IMG/VR virus record: IMGVR_UViG_3300042343_001366
Coordinates: 1-25,045 of that record
DNA: 25,045 nucleotides
Direction: 5' to 3' (one strand)
DNA from: a virus
Shown here piece by piece: positions 13,965-19,753 of this stretch. The translations under genes and the position numbers were made by a program. Below the pieces are notes generated by a model, which ran no database searches, was not told the DNA's origin, and worked only from the letters and a program-made list of their open reading frames with translations. The number at the start of each line of letters is the position of its first letter. The first letter of the stretch is position 1.

Positions 13965-14664
13965 TTCTGTATTCAGTAACTTTGCTAAAGATGTCTATCA
14001 CATCTTTATATTGTCTCTCGTCCTGAGGATAATAGTATATCTCTCCTTTAGTGTCAATGACATCTATAATAAAACACATTCCTGTTGGAATAGTATGAAT
14101 TTCTTTTGCATTCTCCCATACTTTAATCCAATCAAATAAAGTATATTCTTCATAGATTTGATTAAAAATTGCAGGATACTTAAACTCCAAATTATTAAAT
14201 TTACCGGTCTTAACTATATTAGTATTGATAATATCGTTTACATAAACATATTCACTATCATCAGTAAGACCTAAAACTTCATAATAAAGTTTGTTTTCTT
14301 TTTCATAGTTGCGATTGAATTTAAAATACTTTCCCCAGTCAGTGTGATCAAGTCCAACTAAACCAAATTTTGCAGACATAATCCTTGTGGGATCAGTATT
14401 GAAAGTTCTATCTGCAGTTGAAGCATCTATGTAAATAAATTCATCCGTTTCACCAAATCCAGCATAATTAAACAACTCTTTTCCTGGAAACTGATCACTC
14501 AATTTATACCATTCAATATCAGGTATGTATTCAGAAACCCAGAAAATATCATCTCTAAGTGCCCAAATAATTTTGCAACCTTTTTCCCGATAAGTGTGTG
14601 CTACTTTTTGAAGAAAGAAAACATCACCAATCCCCGCAGGTTGTTTAATTATGCAAGGTTTCAT
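13957..14664 (-). CDS. GT9-like (heptosyltransferase-type) glycosyltransferase, copy 1
   Basis: Taking ATG at 14664 (MKPCIIKQPAGIGDVFFLQK), the protein is 235 aa. The GIGD loop followed by a hydrophobic helix is the N-terminal donor of the GT9 group, and IWALRDDIFWVSEYIPDI continues that fold. The C-terminal half (IHTIPTGMCFIIDVIDTKG) keeps the position of the G-x-S-x-x-x-x-x-D loop in degenerate form. It is shorter than bacterial heptosyltransferases (about 320-350 aa). The gene starts one base after the preceding stop. The paralogue at 10304-11116 argues for two similar additions. Confidence 0.62.
   Translation of the reverse strand: MKPCIIKQPAGIGDVFFLQKVAHTYREKGCKIIWALRDDIFWVSEYIPDIEWYKLSDQFPGKELFNYAGFGETDEFIYIDASTADRTFNTDPTRIMSAKFGLVGLDHTDWGKYFKFNRNYEKENKLYYEVLGLTDDSEYVYVNDIINTNIVKTGKFNNLEFKYPAIFNQIYEEYTLFDWIKVWENAKEIHTIPTGMCFIIDVIDTKGEIYYYPQDERQYKDVIDIFSKVTEYRNA
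14029..14057 (-). promoter_or_regulatory. Internal sigma70-like promoter in the GT9-like gene
   Basis: Minus strand TTGACA (14057-14052), a 17-nt spacer and TATTAT (14034-14029), about 65 nt before the methyltransferase start. Could boost the distal glycan genes; in coding sequence, so unproven. Confidence 0.4.
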
Positions 14665-14665
14665 A

Positions 14666-15208
14666 TCACTCGACGTAAGCAACTAAAACATAATCGTCCG
14701 TTGGATTAATAGACTTATAATACTTAAGCGTATAATCAGGATTTATTGAAAGTAGTTTCTCTTCCAATTCCTTTTCTTTACCAAGGAAATATACGGGGAT
14801 ATCATCAATCACAATGGTATGATTCTTGATTTCATTCTGTTCAATCAAATCAAGTTCTTCAAACGTAGGAACTCCACCACCCTCTCCGTGAGCATCTAGC
14901 CAAAAGCAAGTTCTTTTGTCCACTTGCTTCATCATATCAGCAAAGCAATCACTGGAATCACCCAACCAAAGATTTACATTATCATTGTCTTGGAATTTTT
15001 CCATACAATGCTGATAACGATCCTCCATAAATTCACAACTGTAAATTTGCTCAAACCCAAGATCCAAAGCAAACTGAACGCTACCACCAAAATGAGTTCC
15101 AGTCTCTACAAAATACTTACACTCTTTACCGATTCCAAGATCTCTAAAGATATAATAGCAAACAGGTCTACCTTCAGACACTGCCAAATCAAATACTTCT
15201 TTTGTCAT
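14666..15208 (-). CDS. SAM-dependent methyltransferase-like protein
   Basis: The start is ATG at 15208, overlapping the stop of the GT10 gene (ATGA), which gives 180 aa beginning MTKEVFDLA. FVETGTHFGGSVQFALDLG is a class I methyltransferase motif I variant (E-T-G-T-x-x-G), IYSCEF is the acidic end of strand 2, and FWLDAHGEGGG is the post-II motif. Proteins with the E-T-G-T-x-x-G and W-L-D-A-H signatures occur in O-antigen loci and act as sugar methyltransferases. The same pattern appears in TylF/MycF-like and FkbM-like groups; I cannot choose between them. Cytoplasmic, no membrane segment. Confidence 0.72.
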   Translation of the reverse strand: MTKEVFDLAVSEGRPVCYYIFRDLGIGKECKYFVETGTHFGGSVQFALDLGFEQIYSCEFMEDRYQHCMEKFQDNDNVNLWLGDSSDCFADMMKQVDKRTCFWLDAHGEGGGVPTFEELDLIEQNEIKNHTIVIDDIPVYFLGKEKELEEKLLSINPDYTLKYYKSINPTDDYVLVAYVE

Positions 15209-16011
15209 GCGAAATAATTCTCCCAAATAAAATCTTCAAGCACTTCCATTTTTTTAGCTTTTTCTAAGTTCTCTTCGATAGCATCCATTTTACTGTAGTA
15301 GATATCATCTGAGACCTCAAACTCTTCACTTAGATCAATGATGCCATCCTTATTAAAATAATCCCCAATATCAGGAGCACCATAATAAACGGGAATAGTT
15401 CCAGTGGCAAAACAATCTAAGATTTTTTCAGTAAAGTAAGTTTCGTATGAAGCGTTCTCAATTGCAATTGAGAACATATAATCACACAAACCTTCCTCCT
15501 TAAACTTAATTTCGGTCGGAAACCCACGACCATAGAAATCAACCTGATCCTTAAATCTTTCAACCCATTCAAGACGCTTTCTATGCCCCTCACACATTGT
15601 TTTATTTGAGGAAATCATCGAAATCATCTTAGACTTCTCATATACCTTTGGTTGTTTAATCCAAGTTCCCTGTGCAGGAACCCATTTAAATTTTTCTGGA
15701 TTAATCTTAATTAAGTCTTTGTTATGAGTAAAGATAATATCAAAAGAATTCAATACTCTTTCTCTGCCTGCACCTTTTACAAAATCAGTAATTTGTGGAA
15801 GAATTGCAGCAGACTCAAGAATCCAAGCATACTTTGGACCCTTAACATCATCATCAAATGCATAACCTATGGCAGCATCAATGTAAAAGGTTCCATCTCC
15901 ACCTTCACTTACCCATTCAGTTTTCTTCGACTCTTTACCCCAAACAGAACACTTTGGAGCATCGGCATAGTCAAAGGTATTGCCTACAAGATTAAACTTA
16001 TGCCTTGACAT
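15205..16011 (-). CDS. GT10-family glycosyltransferase (alpha-1,3-fucosyltransferase-like)
   Basis: The 268-aa product holds the GT10 signature in its C-terminal half: IAIENASYETYFTEKILDCF, then ATGTIPVYYGAPDIGDYFN, with the E-N-x-S/A-Y-x-x-Y-x-T-E-K core that binds the GDP-sugar. Relatives such as Helicobacter FucT transfer L-fucose from GDP-L-fucose in alpha-1,3/4 linkage. The N-terminal half, which recognises the acceptor, is diverged as usual. It starts 14 nt inside the GDP-mannose 3,5-epimerase gene. Because the epimerase makes GDP-L-galactose, which differs from GDP-L-fucose only at C6, L-galactose may be the natural donor sugar. Confidence 0.9.
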   Translation of the reverse strand: MSRHKFNLVGNTFDYADAPKCSVWGKESKKTEWVSEGGDGTFYIDAAIGYAFDDDVKGPKYAWILESAAILPQITDFVKGAGRERVLNSFDIIFTHNKDLIKINPEKFKWVPAQGTWIKQPKVYEKSKMISMISSNKTMCEGHRKRLEWVERFKDQVDFYGRGFPTEIKFKEEGLCDYMFSIAIENASYETYFTEKILDCFATGTIPVYYGAPDIGDYFNKDGIIDLSEEFEVSDDIYYSKMDAIEENLEKAKKMEVLEDFIWENYFA

Positions 16012-17098
16012 TTATTTGTTCCTCAATCCACCTATACGTTTTTGCGATTCCTTCTTCTAAGGTTTGGGAGTAATCCCATCCAAGTTTCTCACGAATTAAA
16101 TCGTTATTAGAGTTACGACCACGAACCCCAAGGGGACCATCAATATGATTCTTCTCCACATTCTTACCAGCAACTTTAGCAGCAGTTTCTACAAGTTGAT
16201 TGATGGTTACCATTTCCTCAGAACCAATATTCACAGGACCTTGGAAATTAGAGTCCATCAAACGACGGGTTGCTTCAATACATTCATCAATATACAGGAA
16301 GGAACGAGTCTGTTTTCCATCACCCCACACATCAATTGTGCCACCTTCTTTTGGAAGATATGCCACTTTACGACAAATTGCAGCTGGTGCTTTTTCTCTA
16401 CCTCCTTCCCAAGTTCCCTCTGGTCCAAAGATATTATGATACCGAGCAACCCTAACAGGAATACCATGGTTACGTGAATAAGCGAAAAACAACCGCTCTG
16501 AGAACAGTTTCTCCCAACCATATTCAGAATCTGGATTGGCAGGGTATGCTGATTCTTCACGACAATCTGGATTATCTGGGTCTAATTGATTGTGCTCTGG
16601 ATACATGCAGGCAGATCCAGAGTAGAAAATTTTAGTCTGGTAATCTAGAACAGGACGGTTACAATTAGTCCATTCTTTTTCAACACCATTAAATGTTTCA
16701 TTCAGTTGACGTTGTGCTTCAAGGACATTGAGGTTAATTGTTGCGGAGTTATGCATAATATCTGCATCGTTCTCTCCAGTGAACACAAATCCAGCACCAC
16801 CCATATCAGCAGCGAACTGATAGATCTCGTGAAAAGGAAGAATGTAACGATAAGGAACATTAGCGTAAAAATTACCTTGCTCTCCTTTGAATTCAAGAAC
16901 ACGGCGAACAAAACTCATGTCGCGCAAGTCTCCCTGAATAAATTCATCTGCTTCAGAGACAGAAAACTCAGGATACTTAAGGTCCACACCACGAACCCAA
17001 TACCCCTCTGATTTCAACCTCTTCACCATATGACTTCCAATAAACCCACCAGCACCAAGTACAAGTGCTGTTTTCGTATAATCACTCATAGATTGCAT
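15998..17098 (-). CDS. gme: GDP-mannose 3,5-epimerase-like
   Basis: The 366-aa protein closely follows plant GME: GAGGFIGSHMVKRL (16-29), the YSGSACMYPE segment with C164, YGWEK (Y193, K197), RYHNIFGPEGTWEGGREKAP with K236, then DGKQTRSFLYIDECIE, VNIGSEEMVTINQL and GPLGVRGRNSNNDLI. The Cys and Lys match the acid/base pair of the 3,5-epimerisation; Tyr and Lys are the dehydrogenase pair. GME makes GDP-L-galactose and GDP-L-gulose from GDP-D-mannose. Compared with plant GME there is extra sequence at about 71-85 and 131-153. The start is the ATG at 17098 with AGGGAG 5 nt upstream. First gene of the glycan operon. Confidence 0.9.
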   Translation of the reverse strand: MQSMSDYTKTALVLGAGGFIGSHMVKRLKSEGYWVRGVDLKYPEFSVSEADEFIQGDLRDMSFVRRVLEFKGEQGNFYANVPYRYILPFHEIYQFAADMGGAGFVFTGENDADIMHNSATINLNVLEAQRQLNETFNGVEKEWTNCNRPVLDYQTKIFYSGSACMYPEHNQLDPDNPDCREESAYPANPDSEYGWEKLFSERLFFAYSRNHGIPVRVARYHNIFGPEGTWEGGREKAPAAICRKVAYLPKEGGTIDVWGDGKQTRSFLYIDECIEATRRLMDSNFQGPVNIGSEEMVTINQLVETAAKVAGKNVEKNHIDGPLGVRGRNSNNDLIREKLGWDYSQTLEEGIAKTYRWIEEQINVKA

Positions 17099-17114
17099 TA
17101 AACTCCCTTTATAT

Positions 17115-17143
17115 ATTATACTAAAAAAGGTGGGTTTATGCAA
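17115..17143 (-). promoter_or_regulatory. Sigma70-type promoter of the glycan operon
   Basis: Minus strand TTGCAT (17143-17138), a 17-nt spacer and TATAAT (17120-17115). The -35 lies in the loop and downstream arm of the terminator hairpin that ends the previous unit. Start expected near 17108, giving a 10-nt leader to the epimerase ATG. Confidence 0.65.
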
Positions 17144-17150
17144 CCCACCT
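17121..17150 (-). terminator. Intrinsic terminator before the glycan operon
   Basis: AGGTGGGTT (17150-17142) and AACCCACCT (17136-17128) form a perfect 9-bp stem with a 5-nt loop, followed by a T run on the minus strand. Confidence 0.9.
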
Positions 17151-17177
17151 CGGTAACTCAGGCTCGCCACCAATTCT

Positions 17178-17264
17178 TTAACTGGAAATTGGAAACCAGG
17201 CGGAGAAAGAATTCCCCATCCGCACCACTTGCTCTTGAGGAAAAGCAAGAAACCAAGGGGTCAT
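17178..17264 (-). CDS. 28-codon small ORF with a clear ribosome-binding site
   Basis: The ORF reads MTPWFLAFPQEQVVRMG then NSFSAWFPISS. A GGAG sequence lies 6 nt before the ATG, and the start is 20 nt after the stop of the 75-aa membrane protein, so it would be co-transcribed. No family is recognised, and the peptide has no clear membrane helix. The stretch up to the terminator at 17150 is otherwise empty. It might be a real micropeptide or leader-like ORF. Confidence 0.35.
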   Translation of the reverse strand: MTPWFLAFPQEQVVRMGNSFSAWFPISS

Positions 17265-17284
17265 ATTGACTCCACCACCTAGTT

Positions 17285-17512
17285 TTACTTAACTAGGAAA
17301 AGTTGGATTAGTTTTGGTACTTCAATAGCAGCATAAAATCCACATAAGAAAAGTATATCCCAAAACTTATATTTGATTGCAAAGGGAACAACAAAAATAT
17401 TCCCAATACATTTTACAAATAATCCAATTTGCATATCTCCCCAAAGCAGGAAAAAATATCCCGACAAAAGAAGAATATTGCCAATGTATCTGAATAAATC
17501 AGATTTTGCCAT
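17285..17512 (-). CDS. Small membrane protein, unknown function
   Basis: The 75-aa product has two to three hydrophobic helices: about 9-25 (YIGNILLLSGYFFLLWG), about 27-44 (IGLFVKCIGNIFVVPFAI) and about 48-62 (FWDILFLCGFYAAI), with a charged start (MAKSDLFR) and Lys-ended tail. It is probably an inner-membrane protein. I do not recognise the family. The SD is weak (GGGAG, 13 nt from ATG). It follows the two small soluble proteins driven by the promoter at 18032-18061, after a 6-bp hairpin (17542-17560). Confidence 0.7.
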   Translation of the reverse strand: MAKSDLFRYIGNILLLSGYFFLLWGDMQIGLFVKCIGNIFVVPFAIKYKFWDILFLCGFYAAIEVPKLIQLFLVK

Positions 17513-17541
17513 AAAGGGGTTTGCTCCCGACCAGTGCTGTT

Positions 17542-17560
17542 ATAGACCATCCGTGTCTAT
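17542..17560 (-). other. Short hairpin between small genes
   Basis: ATAGAC and GTCTAT pair perfectly around a 7-nt loop, one base after the stop of the 78-aa gene. There is no U-run, so it is more likely an mRNA-processing or stability hairpin than a terminator. Confidence 0.4.
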
Positions 17561-17797
17561 TTAATCATCATCTCTAACGTAGCATGGAACTCTATCTGGG
17601 TCTAACCATTTCGCATATTCAATGTCTTCCATTGCAGTAGTACATTGTAAACCATTATCAAAGAGATAAATGTCATTCCAACGTTTGGTGTATTCATTTT
17701 GTTTTTGCATACGGTAATCAGGTTTACCGTTAATTTCAAGAATACCAACTTCTACAAAGCGATATCCTTCACGTTCAAAAAGAACTTTAGTCTTCAT
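17561..17797 (-). CDS. Hypothetical protein, 78 aa
   Basis: Soluble, mixed-charge product (MKTKVLFEREGYRFVEVG at the start, a very acidic VRDDD end). The first half is predicted to be beta-strand rich (REGYRFVEVGILEING, DYRMQKQN). It has no membrane segment or known motif. The ATGA overlaps the stop of the 71-aa gene upstream, so both are made together from the promoter at 18032-18061. I do not recognise the family. Early expression from a strong promoter fits a host-takeover protein, which is only inference. Confidence 0.7.
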   Translation of the reverse strand: MKTKVLFEREGYRFVEVGILEINGKPDYRMQKQNEYTKRWNDIYLFDNGLQCTTAMEDIEYAKWLDPDRVPCYVRDDD

Positions 17798-18009
17798 GCT
17801 ACTTCAACTGATTCAAGATCACTAGCGACGTATTCCATAAGCATTTCATAGTCATCAAGAGGATCACCAGAGAATACTACACCTTCGTTTTCGTAGTAGC
17901 GGCGAACCTTTTTGTATAGTTTCGGATTCTTTACATCAAGGTAGAAATCACCATTTGCTGCACCACGAAGGGTTTGCACATCTTTCTTGAATTTTGCTGT
18001 AAGAGTCAT
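17794..18009 (-). CDS. Hypothetical protein, 71 aa
   Basis: Begins MTLTAKFKKDVQTLRGAANG, basic at the N-terminus, and ends with an acidic helix-like EYVASDLESVEVA. No known motif, signal or membrane segment. It is the first gene behind a perfect TTGACA/TATAAT promoter and has an AAGG-type ribosome-binding site. I do not recognise it; the strong early promoter suggests an early phage function. Confidence 0.7.
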   Translation of the reverse strand: MTLTAKFKKDVQTLRGAANGDFYLDVKNPKLYKKVRRYYENEGVVFSGDPLDDYEMLMEYVASDLESVEVA

Positions 18010-18031
18010 TGTTTTGAATGTTGACCTTAGT

Positions 18032-18061
18032 ATTATAAGGGTTTGACAGGGATTCTGTCAA
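18032..18061 (-). promoter_or_regulatory. Consensus sigma70 promoter
   Basis: Minus strand TTGACA (18061-18056), an 18-nt spacer and TATAAT (18037-18032); both hexamers are perfect. It begins 2 nt after the 3' end of tRNA-Met and drives the 71- and 78-aa genes. Confidence 0.85.
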
Positions 18062-18062
18062 G

Positions 18063-18135
18063 TGCTCCTTGCGTGGATCGAACACGCCTCAGGCGAATTA
18101 TGAGTTCGCTGCATTCACCAGATTGCTAAAGGAGC
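18063..18135 (-). tRNA. tRNA-Met (CAU), probably elongator
   Basis: The 73-nt sequence has acceptor GCTCCTT/AAGGAGC, anticodon stem GCGAA/TTCGC, loop CTCATAA with anticodon CAU, and T-arm GCGTG-TTCGATC-CACGC. A G1-C72 pair argues against initiator tRNA. As an Ile-UAU tRNA is also present, Met is more likely than lysidine-modified Ile. No encoded CCA. Confidence 0.93.
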
Positions 18136-18139
18136 AAGG

Positions 18140-18211
18140 TAGGAGTACTGGGAGTTGAACCCAGACTACCCCGTTATAAGCAGGGCGCTCTAACCATTAA
18201 GCTATACTCCC
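18140..18211 (-). tRNA. tRNA-Ile (UAU)
   Basis: 72 nt. Acceptor GGGAGTA/TACTCCT (one G-U), anticodon stem CCCTG/CGGGG, loop CTTATAA with anticodon UAU, T-arm CTGGG-TTCAACT-CCCAG. UAU anticodons are rare because bacteria usually read AUA with lysidine-CAU. In an AT-rich phage it would serve the phage's AUA codons directly. Confidence 0.92.
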
Positions 18212-18218
18212 AAGAAAA

Positions 18219-18449
18219 TCACGAACCTTCTTCGTGGTCGGTGTGGAGACGTATCAATTCATCATCCACGTTAGATTCTATTGCGTACTTTATGGTTTCA
18301 TTGTAAGGAACTATCACAGCGTTTTTATTTCCATCTCGTATAATAAATGATTCACCGTTCTCAACTCTTTCTATAAGTTTGTCAAAATCTTTTTGAAACT
18401 CTTCAACTGTAAATGATTGAAGTTCGTTTAGTTCTTGATACATTTTCAT
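18219..18449 (-). CDS. Phd/YefM-like antitoxin-type protein
   Basis: From ATG at 18449 the product is 76 aa. Residues about 10-50 (LQSFTVEEFQKDFDKLIERV, then ENGESFIIRDGNKNAVIVPY) match the Phd/YefM fold: a Q/S-F-x-x-x-F start, an amphipathic helix, E-N-G-E, the strand FIIRDGNKNAVIVPY and a variable acidic C-terminus. Family members bind DNA as dimers and neutralise a Doc, YoeB or VapC-type toxin. No toxin gene lies beside it; neighbours are tRNAs. It may block a host toxin during infection. It lies between tRNA-Pro and tRNA-Ile, under the promoter at 18560-18588. The ribosome-binding site is poor; ATG at 18443 is an alternative. Confidence 0.75.
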   Translation of the reverse strand: MKMYQELNELQSFTVEEFQKDFDKLIERVENGESFIIRDGNKNAVIVPYNETIKYAIESNVDDELIRLHTDHEEGS

Positions 18450-18466
18450 AAAGTGATTTTTATGAG

Positions 18467-18538
18467 TCGGGGCGACAGGGATCGAACCTGTGACCTCTGG
18501 TTCCCAAAACCAGCATTCTACCGCTGAACTACGCCCCG
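18467..18538 (-). tRNA. tRNA-Pro (UGG)
   Basis: 72 nt. Acceptor CGGGGCG/CGCCCCG, anticodon stem CTGGT/ACCAG, loop TTTGGGA with anticodon UGG, T-arm ACAGG-TTCGATC-CCTGT. Its 5' end overlaps the stop region of the 41-aa membrane protein gene. Confidence 0.95.
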
Positions 18539-18654
18539 TTGTTCTTTGAATGTATGTATATAATACCAAGGATTGGAACTACTGTCAAGCCTGCTCCACA
18601 AAGACCCAACCAAATTGGACTTGCTGCAAGTGTTTCAACTAGATGAAAAATCAT
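18529..18654 (-). CDS. 41-aa small membrane protein overlapping tRNA-Pro
   Basis: ATG at 18654 overlaps the TGA of the 66-aa gene (ATGA), and its TAG lies inside the 5' arm of tRNA-Pro. The product, MIFHLVETLAASPIWLGLCG then AGLTVVPILGIIYIHSKNNG and Ala, has one or two hydrophobic helices between residues 13 and 34. The sigma70-type promoter for the tRNA (18560-18588) lies inside this coding sequence. Coupling to the preceding gene supports expression. No family recognised. Confidence 0.6.
   Translation of the reverse strand: MIFHLVETLAASPIWLGLCGAGLTVVPILGIIYIHSKNNGA
18560..18588 (-). promoter_or_regulatory. Sigma70-type promoter for tRNA-Pro and the Phd-like gene
   Basis: Minus strand TTGACA (18588-18583), a 17-nt spacer and TATTAT (18565-18560). 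Start expected about 15 nt before the tRNA 5' end. Confidence 0.7.
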
Positions 18655-18851
18655 CTTCCTCTCCAGTTCTTGTACTCATAATACAAGTATTGGTCCGCTT
18701 CGTCAAGCCCTGATAATGGAGCATTTACTTGCCAGTTAGACCATTCAGTGCAGAACTGCTTGATATCATGATTATGTATCACAGAGTATCCATACATTCT
18801 CACAAAAGCAGACATAGCAAAGTTATATCTTTGTTTATGGTTGGTATGCAT
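18651..18851 (-). CDS. Hypothetical protein, 66 aa
   Basis: A soluble-looking product rich in Trp, Tyr and His (MHTNHKQRYNFAMSAFVRMY at the start, ending EYKNWRGR). No motif recognised; the regular aromatic pattern suggests a small alpha-helical domain. Its ATG lies within the 3' end of the 30-aa membrane ORF, and its TGA overlaps the start of the 41-aa ORF, so it is part of the overlapping mini-gene cascade from 19537 to 18529. Confidence 0.65.
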   Translation of the reverse strand: MHTNHKQRYNFAMSAFVRMYGYSVIHNHDIKQFCTEWSNWQVNAPLSGLDEADQYLYYEYKNWRGR

Positions 18852-18927
18852 GGGTTAATCCCCAATAAATCCACAGACCAATCGTAGAAAAATATATGAT
18901 TGATAATAGAAAAAGTGTTTTAATCAT
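18835..18927 (-). CDS. 30-aa single-helix membrane peptide
   Basis: The ORF reads MIKTLFLLSIIYFSTIGLWI then YWGLTHAYQP, a single membrane helix with a short polar tail. Its ATG overlaps the end of the 38-aa acidic gene, and its 3' part overlaps the start of the 66-aa gene in another frame. Tight packing on both sides supports it as a real gene. Function unknown. Confidence 0.5.
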   Translation of the reverse strand: MIKTLFLLSIIYFSTIGLWIYWGLTHAYQP

Positions 18928-19036
18928 CTTCATCCTCGTCTTCGTAAGTTGATGGTTCTTCAAAGAGTTCATTCATTTTTTGCTGAAGAACTCTTTGTTG
19001 TAGTTCTCGTAAATCTTTTTCCGTTAAAGAAATCAT
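18920..19036 (-). CDS. 38-aa acidic peptide
   Basis: The product has a charged helix (SLTEKDLRELQQRVLQQKMN) followed by a highly acidic tail (YEDEDEDD). An AAGGA site lies 5 nt before ATG, and ATGA overlaps the 59-aa gene upstream. The acidic, DNA-mimic-like tail is notable but does not identify a function. Confidence 0.6.
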   Translation of the reverse strand: MISLTEKDLRELQQRVLQQKMNELFEEPSTYEDEDEDD

Positions 19037-19212
19037 TTGTCCTTGAGTAAGTCTTCTATTCTTTTACGCATATTTGCGCTGTCTTGTTTCATGTAATCAC
19101 GTAAAGAATAACCACGATGATTTCTCAAAATGCATGTTCCTTGATAGAACATGGTGGCAGCAAACACCAAAAGGAAAACTATTCCAATTAATTCAATGTG
19201 ATTTTGAGCCAT
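19033..19212 (-). CDS. 59-aa single-helix membrane protein
   Basis: Starts MAQNHIELIGIVFLLVFAAT, giving one membrane helix (about 6-22). A basic cytoplasmic domain follows (LRNHRGYSLRDYMKQ, NMRKRIEDLLKDK), probably helical. It overlaps the 67-aa gene upstream by 25 nt and the 38-aa gene downstream by 4. The start has no strong SD; coupling from the overlapping upstream gene is likely. No family recognised. Confidence 0.6.
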   Translation of the reverse strand: MAQNHIELIGIVFLLVFAATMFYQGTCILRNHRGYSLRDYMKQDSANMRKRIEDLLKDK

Positions 19213-19391
19213 GGCAGTAATGGTGGAATAACTCCAACTAATCTCAAAAGTCCCTCAGCAAATAAAGCAAGAACCACCCAACCGACGCACATACTAATGA
19301 TAGAAGCATTACGGTTGTGTCTTCGTATTGCGGCATCAATCATCTCCTGAACTTCAGAACGTGTAATAAATTCTTCTTGTTCATGCATCAT
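19188..19391 (-). CDS. 67-aa membrane protein
   Basis: An N-terminal acidic/charged helix (HEQEEFITRSEVQEMIDAAI) is followed by RRHNRN and then a hydrophobic segment (about 30-62: ASIISMCVGWVVLALFAEGL and LLRLVGVIPPLLPWL), likely one or two membrane helices. A GGAGATGAGAA sequence lies before the ATG at 19391, whose ATGA overlaps the stop of the 49-aa gene. Unknown function; size and topology would also fit a holin, but no direct evidence supports this. Confidence 0.65.
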   Translation of the reverse strand: MMHEQEEFITRSEVQEMIDAAIRRHNRNASIISMCVGWVVLALFAEGLLRLVGVIPPLLPWLKITLN

Positions 19392-19537
19392 TTCTCATCT
19401 CCAAGAAATTTTGCTAAAGGGTCTTTTTTTGTTTTTACAATTTCACACGCTCTATAATAAAACATGTTATTAGTGTTCCCAGACTCTTCAAAAGTTGCTT
19501 TGATTTTCACCCAATTCTCATAAGTATGTTGATCCAT
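19388..19537 (-). CDS. 49-aa hypothetical protein, head of the mini-gene cascade
   Basis: Reads MDQHTYENWVKIKATFEESG then NTNNMFYYRACEIVKTKKDP and LAKFLGDEK. It is soluble, helical and mixed-charge, with no known motif. The codon-level integrity and the ATGA overlap with the next gene support it. Upstream is a palindromic TAGTAGTACTACTA stretch and a weak promoter (19561-19591). Confidence 0.6.
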   Translation of the reverse strand: MDQHTYENWVKIKATFEESGNTNNMFYYRACEIVKTKKDPLAKFLGDEK

Positions 19538-19560
19538 TGGGATTTTAGTAGTAGTACTAC

Positions 19561-19591
19561 TATATACTAATCACGCAATTTTAAACGTCAA
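19561..19591 (-). promoter_or_regulatory. Weak sigma70-like promoter for the mini-gene cascade
   Basis: Minus strand TTGACG (19591-19586) and TATATA (19566-19561), with a 19-nt spacer, longer than ideal. Just downstream the DNA is palindromic (TAGTAGTACTACTA), which could be an operator. A 6-bp hairpin with a 4-nt loop lies upstream at 19601-19616. Confidence 0.33.
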
Positions 19592-19662
19592 TCAAATGTC
19601 AGTGTTTTGTAACACTACTATACAGAAAACTGAAGAAAATATTAAATCAGTATTCTATGTAA

Positions 19663-19747
19663 CGGAAAGGGTGGGATTCGAACCCACGGAAGCTTTCACT
19701 TCGCCAGTTTTCAAGACTGGAGCCTTCAACCACTCGACCACCTTTCC
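19663..19747 (-). tRNA. tRNA-Ser (UGA)
   Basis: 85 nt with the long variable arm of class II tRNA. Acceptor GGAAAGG/CCTTTCC, anticodon stem CCAGT/ACTGG, loop CTTGAAA with anticodon UGA, T-arm GTGGG-TTCGAAT-CCCAC. Confidence 0.95.
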
Positions 19748-19753
19748 AAAGAT

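Noticed and set aside
15998-17248. Longer 416-aa version of the GME gene starting with TTG
   Set aside because: The extension crosses the terminator and promoter at 17115-17150; the ATG at 17098 has an excellent RBS.
18450-18569. N-terminal extension of the Phd-like protein
   Set aside because: It would translate the tRNA-Pro gene in reverse reading order; not credible.
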